Source: a virus
Reading direction: 5' to 3' (one strand)
IMG/VR virus record: IMGVR_UViG_3300042894_002524
Coordinates: 1-64,000 of that record
DNA: 64,000 nucleotides
Within the stretch, counting starts at the first letter, position 1. The number at the start of each line of letters is the position of its first letter. The notes below the pieces were generated by a model. It was given only the letters and a program-made list of their open reading frames with translations. It was not told where the DNA came from and ran no database searches. A program made the translations under genes and the position numbers. Positions 41,145 to 52,800 of this stretch are shown here, piece by piece.

Positions 41145-44100
41145 TAGACAACCTTCCTTAATGTAATTGAATGATCTAAGGAATCTCCAACACTCATGCT
41201 GTGGGAGACAACCCAGTAATCACTATTAATTATATCAAGTGAATTCATAGAGGTAATGCGAATCTTATCACCCAATTGTAGTTTAGGCATAGCCATTGCG
41301 TTGATATTGATAATAGGGACAGGTTCCGCCAATTTGGAAATCATGAAATTAGCTATTTTTGTAGCGTGTTCTGCATCTGTAATATAAGGATTATCAATTA
41401 CAATTTCCTTTAGACCGTATTTTCTAATGTCTGAAGCAAGTGTTCCGCTCTGCGTCTTAACCTGACTTGCCTGTTCTGTGGTAAGAATCGGTGTACCAGC
41501 AATTGATGTCAATTGGACTTCCCCTGTAAGGGGGTTTGTTCCCTGAAGGTAAGCAAAACTATTTGCCTCAACGGAGTTTGAAGCGACCATAATTAACTCA
41601 GCACCATAAGCCGTTGGCAAGAACCTGTGAATTTCCACAAGGTCTGGGTCTTCATAGCGAATAGCACTGATGAAGGGGCTTTGGATGTCGAAGGCAGGAG
41701 CTTTGTCATATTTGATGTCGTAATATTTAACTTCCCGCACTTTTGCTGCTGTGGTATGTGCAGCAGCAACTGTGTCAAACTGCGCTCTCTCAAGACCATT
41801 GAAAGAATTTGATGTAATCGATGTGTATTTTACAATCTCACTATCAATCTTTAAATAACCGTTCTTCGGGAATGGGGGATTGTCGGTTGTATCAACGATA
41901 ATACTTGTTGAAGATGATGTTGCGTTTGCAGCCAGTGTGACAACACCGAGAGTTGTTGGGTCTTCTGCGTTCCAAAGACCTTGACGACCCTGAAGGATTG
42001 ATGTCAGTCCGGCAATATTCACCGTTACCTTGTTAACTTGAAGCTGAACACTGAAGTCAGCGGATGTGATGTGTGTATCGCCAGAAATTGACGCTTGGAC
42101 ATTTGCGTGTTGATCAATTGAAGACTCAAAGAATCTATTGAAGTGGTCATACCTTGAGTTATCTGTTTCTTCAATATACATACGACCAAAATCAGCCAAA
42201 GAGATAGTGTCAATAATTTCTCTAATACTATTATCATTACCGTACAAGAAAGGGAACACAGTTAATGGTTGAATCTTAGTGGCAATGTATCTATTAGTTA
42301 TTTGCTCTTGACTTAAAAATGTATTGTAAATTGCAAACTCATCAATTACAAAGTTTGCGTATGAAGATGGAGCAGTCTCTCCATAAGGCGTTACATTATC
42401 AACATACTCCGTATAAGAAGAACCTCTACCACCAATTGTAATATCATCTGAAGCCCAAGTAATTGGTGCAGATGCTAGTGCAGTAGAATTTTTAAGAACA
42501 CCATCTACATAGTAATAAACACGAGAACCATCACATGTAACTAAAAGGTGAGAGAAATTTGCGGTTGAGAGAGCTGTTGATGAAGACACCGTGACTAACC
42601 CCGTTGCTGTATATATCTTAAACCCATGAGATGATGATGTATTGAAGAAAGCAAAACCATTGGAGACAGCTCCCGTATTCCAGTTTGACAAGTATTCTCC
42701 GCCACTAGCAAATACGCTAGGAAACTTTGCAAAAATCTCTATTGACCAACGACCAGTATAATTCACACTAGCACTATTTACGATGTCAAGTGATGAGTGG
42801 TAGGGGATTCTTATATAGCTCGTTCCGGTCAAGGATACAGATTTATTGTCCGGTTCAGAGACCAACCCTGTTGGTTGAGCGAGAAGGGGAAGGTTGTTAT
42901 AAATTGCATCATTCTTGTGGTGGTTGGCATTCTTGTTAGAAATCACAGGAGAAGCATCCCTAGAGCCTATTGCGTCAAAGGCTACGATGGTTGCGCAGTC
43001 TGTAGCTGGAACTATTTCGTCAGTACCGCCAATTGATCTCCAGAATTCCAAATCAAACTTTGAGGGTTGAACCAAATCAATCCAAGCTTCTTGGATTGTA
43101 TGAAGGGCTGCAGCATAAATTGAAGCTGCTGTTGTTGCACCTGTTGCAAACTTTCCAAGATGAAAACCGGTTGCAATGTAGTGATTAATTGCAGTTGTGT
43201 TATCAACAATAATTCCATTAACAACTGTTGGTATAACAACTTCATTGGCTCCATCATTAAAACTTATTGAGCGAAGAGTGCTTACTGTTCCATCATCATT
43301 TTCAACAATAGGTCTATTAGTTAAAGTTATGTTACCAGCTGTCTGTAACGAAGCAGATGTTGCGTAAAGTGTTGAGGGAAGACCTGCTGCAACAATCTCA
43401 CCGGATGTCGGATATACCGATGTGTTGAATGTGTGAAAGAATTCGATTCTAATCTTGTAAGGAATACCAGCATCTAAATCAAGATTTTGGGATATAGTGC
43501 TTGATACATCAGTTAATACTCCAACATGATTAAACCATTCATTAATAATTAAATTTTCATCAAAGAATACGCGAACACCGCCATTCTTGACTTTCATAAA
43601 TAACTCTTGAACACCAGATTCGCTTGGAATATAGTATCCATCAATAACACCGTTGTAATAAATATCATTGACCTCACCCCCAAAAGATGTGAACTCGTAA
43701 TCTTCAAGAGATACGGCTGCACCCGCATTTGAATCAACCAGATCCTTTGATAGCGCAACATAGCTGGGGGAGATGAATGCCTTGAGACCAAGAGCTTTGT
43801 CCATATCTGATAATTGTTTATCCATTGCATCAGCAACAATATCTGTTACAAGATATTCTTTACCGCTTGGAATACCCCAGAACCTTGCTCTCAAACCTGT
43901 TGATGGAACAACGACATTGGCTGATCTATCAATTGTTGGTTCATTAAAAGAATACTGAGCAATTGCCCCAATCCTCTTTGGCTCATCAATGTAACGGACA
44001 AGTTGTTTGTAGTCAGCTTGTGGGAAATTACCCATCATCAATAGATTCCCAATAGCATCGCCAGCAGTTGTGGTCTGCAAGAAGAAACCTTTTGTAATTT

Positions 44101-45379
44101 GCTTTTCTGTCAAGAACTTTGATGCGTCATTAGCTTTAATGGAGACCTGCATTGATGAAGAACCTGACCATTCATCAACATAAAATGTCCCGGCATGGAC
44201 ATACTCATATGGGTCAAATGTGACAGTAGCGTTTGCTGAATGGGCTTTTGCAACAGTATTTCCATAACCACGAGATTCAACTGTCAATTGTCTTGTTCCA
44301 GACTTACTGGAGACAAGAACATATTCTTCATCCTGAGTATTAGGGGAAAGAATGATTACAAAAGAATTACCTGCACCACCATCAGGAAAGATATCCCCAT
44401 CTTTAACCATGATTGTTGAAGAGGAATTTGATATTGAACTCAAAAGCTGTGTCGTTGAAATGACATCATCTGTTTTCTTAATCCTCCAACCATTAGCAAT
44501 AGTTATCTTTAAATCTTTTTTCATATAAGGTCCAAATATTGATCCAGAGCTGAACATATTAAATTCTTTATTTGTGTTATCTAGCGTAATGGATGCAGAA
44601 GAAGAACCTGTGCCAGCAATTGGCAAGCTTGTATCATGCAAGTCCCTTGTTCTATCAACTGAATGAGAGATGACATAATCTGTCAAATCAGTTTCATAAA
44701 TAGGAGACACCTCTTGAATCCTTGCATTATCAACAGGGTTCTTTGTTGAGTGAACAAGGACTTTGATTCTATAAACATCTTGTGAAGCAAGGGCTGCTGA
44801 GACCCAATGATCAACAAAATAAGCATCATCAGGCATTGTTCCATCTTCTTGCAGAATCAATGTTAATGTTGAGTTATAAACATATAAAGTATAATCTTTA
44901 ATTCGACCATTGAATTCAGATGTTGCAACCCTAATTCTGTTTACTTTTCTCTGTGTAAAAGTATATTCAACATATGGCTCAGTAACGAAACCATAACCAT
45001 TGTATGTTCCCGATGCGGATGACTGACTTTTATTTGTTGACCACCATCCGTACTTGTAATGATCGTCAAGATTTGTTGGCATTGTGTACCATGTGCCATC
45101 AGCGGTGATTACTTGACCATTAACATCCTTGGAATCACATACACCCCAAGTGAAGCCTTGTCTGTCATTTCCACTCATAGAATTTTGTGGACTGAAGTAG
45201 TAGCTAGAGCTTCTCTCTCCGGCAACATTCGCTGAGTTAGTGGTTGTTGTTAAGTTATCAATATGACGGCTATCCAGCCATTGAATTTTAACTCTAGGTT
45301 TTACTTTTTGAGCGTATGCGCTAATAGCTGTATTGAAAGAATCAGACAGTGTTTTCCCATAAATGTCTTTAGTTAGCAT
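41144..45379 (-). CDS. Large tail protein with PA14- and LamG-like domains
   Basis: 1411 residues. A PA14-like segment near residues 560-640 (YYNGVIDGYYIPSESGVQEL, GVRVFFDENLI, YKIRIEFFHTF) and a LamG/concanavalin-like sandwich near 860-1000 (WSIEIFAKF, HLLVTCDGSRVYYYVDGVLK) suggest glycan binding. The last part (LKEIVIDNPYITDAEHATKIANF) resembles minor tail or hub proteins of long-tailed phages. Probably the central tail-tip protein recognising cell-surface sugars. Coupled to its neighbours by TAATG. Confidence 0.8.
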   Translation of the reverse strand: MLTKDIYGKTLSDSFNTAISAYAQKVKPRVKIQWLDSRHIDNLTTTTNSANVAGERSSSYYFSPQNSMSGNDRQGFTWGVCDSKDVNGQVITADGTWYTMPTNLDDHYKYGWWSTNKSQSSASGTYNGYGFVTEPYVEYTFTQRKVNRIRVATSEFNGRIKDYTLYVYNSTLTLILQEDGTMPDDAYFVDHWVSAALASQDVYRIKVLVHSTKNPVDNARIQEVSPIYETDLTDYVISHSVDRTRDLHDTSLPIAGTGSSSASITLDNTNKEFNMFSSGSIFGPYMKKDLKITIANGWRIKKTDDVISTTQLLSSISNSSSTIMVKDGDIFPDGGAGNSFVIILSPNTQDEEYVLVSSKSGTRQLTVESRGYGNTVAKAHSANATVTFDPYEYVHAGTFYVDEWSGSSSMQVSIKANDASKFLTEKQITKGFFLQTTTAGDAIGNLLMMGNFPQADYKQLVRYIDEPKRIGAIAQYSFNEPTIDRSANVVVPSTGLRARFWGIPSGKEYLVTDIVADAMDKQLSDMDKALGLKAFISPSYVALSKDLVDSNAGAAVSLEDYEFTSFGGEVNDIYYNGVIDGYYIPSESGVQELFMKVKNGGVRVFFDENLIINEWFNHVGVLTDVSSTISQNLDLDAGIPYKIRIEFFHTFNTSVYPTSGEIVAAGLPSTLYATSASLQTAGNITLTNRPIVENDDGTVSTLRSISFNDGANEVVIPTVVNGIIVDNTTAINHYIATGFHLGKFATGATTAASIYAAALHTIQEAWIDLVQPSKFDLEFWRSIGGTDEIVPATDCATIVAFDAIGSRDASPVISNKNANHHKNDAIYNNLPLLAQPTGLVSEPDNKSVSLTGTSYIRIPYHSSLDIVNSASVNYTGRWSIEIFAKFPSVFASGGEYLSNWNTGAVSNGFAFFNTSSSHGFKIYTATGLVTVSSSTALSTANFSHLLVTCDGSRVYYYVDGVLKNSTALASAPITWASDDITIGGRGSSYTEYVDNVTPYGETAPSSYANFVIDEFAIYNTFLSQEQITNRYIATKIQPLTVFPFLYGNDNSIREIIDTISLADFGRMYIEETDNSRYDHFNRFFESSIDQHANVQASISGDTHITSADFSVQLQVNKVTVNIAGLTSILQGRQGLWNAEDPTTLGVVTLAANATSSSTSIIVDTTDNPPFPKNGYLKIDSEIVKYTSITSNSFNGLERAQFDTVAAAHTTAAKVREVKYYDIKYDKAPAFDIQSPFISAIRYEDPDLVEIHRFLPTAYGAELIMVASNSVEANSFAYLQGTNPLTGEVQLTSIAGTPILTTEQASQVKTQSGTLASDIRKYGLKEIVIDNPYITDAEHATKIANFMISKLAEPVPIININAMAMPKLQLGDKIRITSMNSLDIINSDYWVVSHSMSVGDSLDHSITLRKVV

Positions 45380-46437
45380 TACACTTCTTCCAATGTCATA
45401 TTACAGTCCCAATAGTATACACCATTAATCAAATCTCTCCTTAACAGGGTTTCTGAATAGTCTTTTATAAAGACCTGATATTGAGTTTCAGTGTATGGAG
45501 TTGTGTTGTTTGAATCATCGTTAATCATCTTGAGAGTGTGAACATCAGGGTCATTAGCAATACCTTTCAGGAAGTCTCTAGCATGTCTTCTGTCAATCGT
45601 GTCCTGTCTGGAGTTAGGAAGGTATGTCCAAGCCAAGGTGAATGTTTTTCTGCCCGCTGAACCCGACCTCTTGTAATACCTTGACTTCTCGTTATTCCAA
45701 TTCTTGTTTTCAATAATAACCTGAGATAAATCACTACTAAATGTACGACCTTGGTTTGTTAATGGACTGCCATCAATTACGAATAATGTTTGATAGTTGG
45801 ATGTATCTATAGCCCCATTTGCTTTAAACCTTATCATGTTAACAAATAGGCTTGGTGTTAAAGTACTGATGCTTGCCGTTGCAAAGTTAATTTTCTTACC
45901 GACTAATACCGTTGTAAGCATGGCGTTAATGGAAACACTTGCTTTTACAATCTCATGGGAATCAGCCAAAACTTCCAATGAGGCATTAATTGATGCAGCA
46001 GCTTTTTTGATTGCCAAACTAGAGACAGCTGTTGATAATTCACCAGATGTAGCGGATAATGCCTTCTGTATCTCAATAGCAGATGCTGATACAGATGAGG
46101 TTGCACTGATGGATATCTCTGCTTTTGCAATCTTCATGGATGAGGGGCTTGCGGAAAGATCAAATGAAGGAGAAGACGATGTAAACGCTATTTTTGTGCC
46201 AGAAGTATTAACATTTGAGTAGACATGAATATCAACTCTTTCGTACTGGAACTCTGTGCCCGAAATTAACAAGTCAGAAGTTATATCAATACTTACCGCA
46301 ATGGTCCGAATTCTTGTTCCAGAAGCTGAGGCTGATAAATCTCCAGATAAAGTAATACCAGTTTGTGAAACAGCAATACCAAAGAAGTCAATACCGAGTT
46401 TTAAGTTCTCGGTAATATGAGTTATATAACCGGGCAT
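45379..46437 (-). CDS. Tail protein with repeat N-terminus and distal-tail-like C-terminus
   Basis: 352 residues. Residues about 90-200 form degenerate repeats of roughly 22 residues (IKKAAASINASL, IVKASVSINAML, IQKALSATSGEL). Residues about 250-352 resemble the neighbouring 131-residue protein (YLPNSRQDTIDRRHARDFL; DYSETLLRRD...MTLEEV compared with SYSETLIKRD...IALEEA). That ancestral unit is therefore duplicated, with an extra repeat domain here. Probably a distal-tail or minor tail protein. Confidence 0.7.
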   Translation of the reverse strand: MPGYITHITENLKLGIDFFGIAVSQTGITLSGDLSASASGTRIRTIAVSIDITSDLLISGTEFQYERVDIHVYSNVNTSGTKIAFTSSSPSFDLSASPSSMKIAKAEISISATSSVSASAIEIQKALSATSGELSTAVSSLAIKKAAASINASLEVLADSHEIVKASVSINAMLTTVLVGKKINFATASISTLTPSLFVNMIRFKANGAIDTSNYQTLFVIDGSPLTNQGRTFSSDLSQVIIENKNWNNEKSRYYKRSGSAGRKTFTLAWTYLPNSRQDTIDRRHARDFLKGIANDPDVHTLKMINDDSNNTTPYTETQYQVFIKDYSETLLRRDLINGVYYWDCNMTLEEV

Positions 46438-46832
46438 TACGCTTCCTCTAACGCTATTGAGACATCATAATAAGCACACTGACTTGCAACATCTCTTTTA
46501 ATCAATGTCTCTGAGTAACTTGTAACATAAGCGTCATATTGCTGTGGTGCTTCTTCTGGACCAAGCTGAATATAAACAGCAACCTTGCCCCGCTTATTTG
46601 CAAGCGTCTGAAGATAGTTGCGACCAACACGAGCATCTACTGTATGGATAGAAAGACTCGGGAGGTAAGAGAAAGAGAGGGACATTGTTTTCTTGTTCTT
46701 CTTGATATATCTTTTATTGATACCAGAATCAAGCTCAACATCGGATGCAGCAATAGATTCACTGCCTGAATACTTACGACTATGCTCTGTGATCTCAACC
46801 CCGTCTAGGGACAATAGTTTTACAATACTCAT
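46437..46832 (-). CDS. Distal-tail-like protein, 131 aa
   Basis: Beta-rich protein after the tape measure, positioned where distal tail proteins normally lie. Shares its layout and C-terminal YSETLIKRD...VSIALEEA with the next gene. GGGGAA before its ATG. Likely part of the tail-tip ring. Confidence 0.65.
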   Translation of the reverse strand: MSIVKLLSLDGVEITEHSRKYSGSESIAASDVELDSGINKRYIKKNKKTMSLSFSYLPSLSIHTVDARVGRNYLQTLANKRGKVAVYIQLGPEEAPQQYDAYVTSYSETLIKRDVASQCAYYDVSIALEEA

Positions 46833-49800
46833 TTACATTCCCCTGTTTATACCATTATAAGTTCTAACGACTCTTGATTCAAGACCGGCAGCTTTTTGGT
46901 TATTTGGGACAACCTTAATGTTGTAGTCTTTCATCATTGATTCAAACCACTGGTCTTCACCGATAAAGTTGTCAACATAGAAGTTGTAGTTCTGAGTAGT
47001 TTCACTCTGGCTATGACTGGTTACGCTCATGTTGAGACCAGAAGCGCTTGGCATTTGTGGCTTAGGAACATTGAATGATGGGACACCATGCTTGAGACCA
47101 TTCAATTGAGTAAGAAGACCAAGACCAAGATTCTGGACAGCCTTTGAGCTAATTACATATTCTCCACCGTGAAGGATTGCAGGAACACCCTCTGTTGAAT
47201 ATCCGGGAACAACTCCGCCAACAGCTCTCTTAATCATTCCGCCCATAAACTTCTTCTGGACACCAACACCACTGAATAGACCGAGAGCTTTTGCTGTGGA
47301 TGGTCCAAGGTTTCCATCGTTATTCCCGCCAACAGGATATTTCTTTTGGAAGCTCTTCAGAGCAGCAACTGTTCCTGTACCCATTTTCGTTGAATTAACA
47401 TCAAATCCTGTATAGCCATAGAAAGCGAGAGCCGCTTTTGCGGATTTAATATAATCATTAGAGTCATTAAGCTTAAATAATCTATCTTTGCCAGCTAATG
47501 CTTCAAATGCAGTTTGAGTGAGACCGAGCGGACCGAATCCTGTTGGTGCTGTCGGACCAGTTACCCCTGTTGCAGGTGATGTAGCCGAACCACCTGATGG
47601 AGCAGTTCCTCCACCTGTATTCTTAAGCTCTTCCGCTGCGTCAGCAATTGCCTTAGTAATTGCCAAACCTTTAAGTTCATCATTAATTGCAGCCACAACT
47701 TCAGCAAATGCAGAGCTTGCATCAGTCTTCATCTTCATGAATTCAGCACGAACGGCTGCTGTTGCGTTAGCAATTGCTGATGCATAGATTCCCGCAGCGC
47801 TCTTTGGATTTGATGCACTTGGGTCGGCAAACTCTCTTGCAATACCCGCAAGCAATTCTTGACCATCATTGTATGCAGGAGCCACAACGGTCGTGAAACC
47901 TGTTGTGTAAACGGTTCCAAGATTGCTCATCATTCCATTGGTGATACCAAGCATCGTTGCCGGGTCGGTTGTTCCAGTGTCGAGACCATATTTAGCAGCA
48001 GCACCTGCAATAAGAGCATCCATGCTTGATGTAAAGAACCCAACAGTTGGAGCAGTGTTGTTTGCGATTAATGTTGGGAGGGCATTGTAATACCCTTGGA
48101 AAGCAGCTTGCATTCCAGATGATGTGAGGTCAGCTCTAGCCTTCAGCTCATTAAATTGAGTTGTAAGTTCAGCTGCTGTGAGTGTTCCATTCTTGCCAAT
48201 GTTTTCAATAAATGTTTGGAAATCTTCAAGGTCTTTATCAAACTGATCAGAAGCAACTTGCTTTTGGTTTTCAATAACCTTCTTGGCTGCTTCAACATTC
48301 TTAGCCTTCGCTGCAGCCTGTGCATCTTTTGCATTCTTTTCTGTTTCCTTATTGAACTCTTGTTGATTCTTTGCTTCTTCAAGCCCCAATGTACGAGCGT
48401 CATCAATGCGACCCTCATAGATTGCCAAAGCACGATTCTTAAGATAGGAGTCACGCTGAAGCGCTCTTTCGGCAATACGAAGTCTTTCATCCTCTTGCTT
48501 TTGCTTCTCGGCGGTGAGTTCAGCATCTGCTGCAGCAAGTGCATCAATGGCTGCAATTTGGTCATCAAAGAATTTGAGGGATTGGTCTTTCTGCTTTTCA
48601 AGAGCTTTTGTAATTTGATCTTTGAGTTTTCCAAGCGAATCAGAAAGGTTTGAAATAACTTTGTCGTAGAAGTTGTCTTTAAGAGACTTAATTCCTTCAC
48701 CAATAGCGTCAGCAATTGCCCTTCCAGCTTCATTGGCTGCAGATGGATCTTTAGCGACATTTTTAACAGCATCCTTGAGTGAGTCACCAATCTTCTCCTT
48801 GATGTCATTGCCATCAACAAGACCTGCAAGCCAATCTACAATGCCGTTACCAGCACCTGCAATTGCATCACTAAACCCGCCAATGAAAGCATTTGCAGTA
48901 TCTGCAGCTATATCAACAGAACCAAGGAGTTTATTTTGAATCCCCTGAACAACATTCATGACAGCATCGCCAACACCATTCAGGCTGCTTACGCCCTTAA
49001 TAAGTGCCCCACTAATACCCCTTACTAAGCCAACAGCTTTGTTTTGAAGACCACTAATTCCGTTTTCAAGCGGGGTAAAGATGGCATCAATTCCACTTTC
49101 AAGTTTTGCTGTTGCTGCTCCGCCAACACCTTCTACAGCATTGCTCGCTTTTTCAAACCCATCAGCAACGCTATAAAGAGCATCTTTGAGTTTTCCACCA
49201 ATACCCCATAGACCAGCAAGTTTGTCGCCAATTCCACGCATTAGACCAGCAATTAATGAGCCAATCATTCCAATTCCCTTGCCAACACCTGCTGGAAGTT
49301 TTGCCCAAATACTGATGATTCCCTTCACAACAGCAACGGTACCTTTGACAATTCCAAAGAATATTTTAATAACAGCAATAACCATTTCTGTAGCAATCTT
49401 TATTGCTGTTGTTTCAAGAAGAACAAAAAGTTCAATGATTTTATCAATAATGAATACATAAGCTTTTACAATTGTGAAAACAAGATTGATGACACCTTTT
49501 ACCATGTAACGAATAAGATTGATGACACCAATTACTAGCCATTCAAAGAGTTGAACGATTAATTCAACCACCTTGGTTACAGCCTTAATTAATAAACTAA
49601 GCATAGGGAGGACCATCTTGAGAAGACCCTTTAGCGCATTGACTATAGCTTTGAGCATCCCCTTCATAGCACTGACCATTGCCTCTTTAGCTTTGTCTCC
49701 ACCGCCACGGAAGAAACTGACAATAGCCATGACAAATTTAACCAAGTTTGAAACAAAACTAAAGATAGCTCTGATGATCATTGAAAAACCAGAAAGCATT

Positions 49801-52800
49801 GTATAAATAGCTGGAAGAATATATTTCGTAAAGAAAGCTTGGAAAGCCACTGCGAACTTACGAGTAGCCTCGGCGACCTTTGTTACAACAGTTGCAATAT
49901 TGCCTGTTGCTTCTCCGCTACTTTCTGCTCCACCAAATAATGATGCAAAGAAGTCAAAGAATGCTGTCTTGAGCATATTGACAACAACCATAACTGCAGC
50001 AAAAGCTTTCTTAAAGTTTTCTGCAACACCAGTCGTCTTATCACCGTATGCACTGAATGTCTTCTTCAAAAGGAAGATTGCTCCGACAACGAGTAGAATT
50101 GGGATAGTTACTCCGAAGAATGCACCCTTTGTCTTAGTCAAGAGTCCAATCACTTTATTCAACGGTCCCTGCAGAGCCATACCAGCAGGACCAAGTTGAT
50201 AGAGCATCATTGAAGACATTGACCCGGCAGCGGTTCCAAGACCACGAATTCCGCCCATTACGCCTTTTCCGAGTCCGCCCTTCATTCTACCGAACATTCC
50301 CTTGCCTCTTTGCTCAGTCATCATTCCGGTTGTCGCATCAGTTGTTTGAGTAACGCTTCTTCTAAAGAGACCGCCCTTCTTTGTAGCAATAGCATTTCCA
50401 GCAGCATCTGTTCCTTGAGGAACAAAAGTACTTCCTCCGACAAACATTGTTTTTACTCCACGAACAGGAGCCATTGCTGCTTTTCCAATTGCTCCGCCAG
50501 CCATTTTCGCTCCAGCTACTGCAGCTGAGCCTGCAGACTGTGCAAGCTTGATTGCGCCTACTTTGATACTAGAGGCTGCTGCAACAAGACCAGCACCTGC
50601 CTTGAACAACAGATCCTTAGAGTTGGTAAGACCAGTTGAAGCCATCGCAAGAGCTTGTTTTGGATTAGTAAATGCAGTTTGAACAAACTTTGCAGCAATC
50701 TGACCAGAGGTTAATAGGGCTTGACCTCCCATTGTCATAGCACTTCCCAGTTTCGTTAAACCCTTCTCAAGGGTTATAGCAAGCGTGATAATTGCAGCAC
50801 CTGTGTATGTTGTATTAAAGAAGGCAATGCTATCAAGTTTTGCAATTCCAGCACGAACACCCTTCATTGCAAACTTGTGAGCTTCAATCAGACCAGTTGT
50901 AAATACAATTGGTACTCTAACAGGGAGGAGGGTAAGCTCTCTAGTTACCTGACCAGCAATCTTCAATCCTTCAATTGATTTTTTCTTTGCAAAATTCATT
51001 GCAGATTTAATCGGTGGACCGTATGTTTTAGCAATTGCCTTTAGAGTATCAATACTTGGATTAATGGCTTGTCTAAATTGCGATGGCAATTGACTTTGAG
51101 TCAGTCTTGCAATATTGCGATTTGGTCTGTCTGTAGCTCTTGTCTCTTTAGCGATGACTCTTGCATCTTTTTCCGCAATCCGAGACTGACGACTTGTTAC
51201 TTGAAGATTTCTATCAGCGATACGACCAAAAGTTGTACGGCGAGCTTCGCCCATGTAATCTCTTGCCTTATAGACATTTTGATCACCAAACCTCTTTGGC
51301 GACACTCTCTTGGCAACAGACTCTAATGCACCACCAATTGAACCTAATGCACTACCAATCACCTTCACTTGCTTAATTGGGTTAAACATAACATTCGCTG
51401 TCTTTGCAATAGTTTGACCAGTAAACTCTTCTCTCGTTAGAGGGATTCTATTACGACCAGCGCTTGGTCTTGGAGGAATAGGTGTTGCATCAATCAGTTT
51501 CTGAACTCTGTCTGACCTATTTGCTACATCCATCGCTCTACTACGCTCACGAATTGCTTGACTTAATGCAACATTGCTTCTAATTCTTTCCGCCATAGCT
51601 GCTGTCTCAGCTTCCATTGTTGCTTTTATTGCAAGTCTTTCTGCAATCATTTCACGGAGATTAACTCTGGCTCTTGGCATTTCAATTGGTGTTGTACCAA
51701 CTGTTCCAACCGCAGCAGCAGCAGCTTTTGCCTGCGCAGCTGCCCTTCTTGGGCTTTCTTTAGCAGCATTGAGCATAAGCATTGGTTTAGAAGGAGGTGC
51801 AGGGTACACAGGGGCAGTTGCGACAGGTGGTTTTGGAGCAACTGGTGGAGCAGGGGCAACCGGGGCTACCTTGACTGTATCTGCAACAGCCTTTACTTTT
51901 TCTGCTTCTTTTACTAATTTTTCTTGGATGATACGATCAAGATACTTCAGAGCATCTGTAATATTTCCACCGGTTATGAAAGCAAAATCTTTTGCAATCT
52001 GGGCACCATGAACGGATCTTACCAATTCCTGAATACCAGAAAGCATGGATTGGACTTTCTTAGCAGTTCCTGATGACGCTAATCTAATATTTTCAGCAAT
52101 AGAATCTGCCACTGCTTTAGTGTTAATAGCTTGAGAGTTAATTTCATTAATATATGGCATTGAGTAAGGAGTGCGGACAGCAACAGCTGGAGTTGCGTCT
52201 GTTGCTTTTGGACCAGCAACTCCAGTTGTAGGTGATGCAAGAGGTGAAAGTTTTACTCCAGAAGCAATAGCTGCAAGACGAGGGTTCGCAGCAGCATTTG
52301 CTGAAATTGTTACCGCCTTAGCTGCATCTGCGATTGTTTTTTCAACAGCAACAGTCAGATTCTTTTCTGCTTCTACAACTTTTGCAGTTTCGTCAGCAGT
52401 TGCACCGACAGCTTTCCCACGGAGACCGCTTGCTTTTGGCTCTTCTTTTGAACCCCTTGCTGATTCGTAAACTTTACTTGCTGCAACAGAAAAAGGTCTT
52501 GCTGTCCCTGTTGCAATTTCTCTCAGTAAAGCATCAGCCTGTCTTAATTGAGCTTCTGTGAGTCCATTATTCTTTAAATAAACTTCAAATGCGCTAAGTA
52601 TTTTTTGAATAATAACAGATGTCTCTTGACCCTCAAGACCAGCCTTTTGAGCCAATCTGTTAACTTGTGTAGCAAAGGTTGCTGAATCTTCCGATACGGA
52701 ATTTGCAATAGACATGAAATTTTGAATCTGTGTTGCTCCAAGATTACCGATGACATTACCGGGTTGTGCCGTTACTGGTGCTTTAGGTTTACCAACACTT

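Noticed and set aside
45301-45330. Sequence TTTACTTTTTGAGCGTATGCGC resembling part of the 46-nt repeat
   Set aside because: It lies inside the coding region of the large tail protein, the spacing differs and the other constant bases are missing; likely chance.
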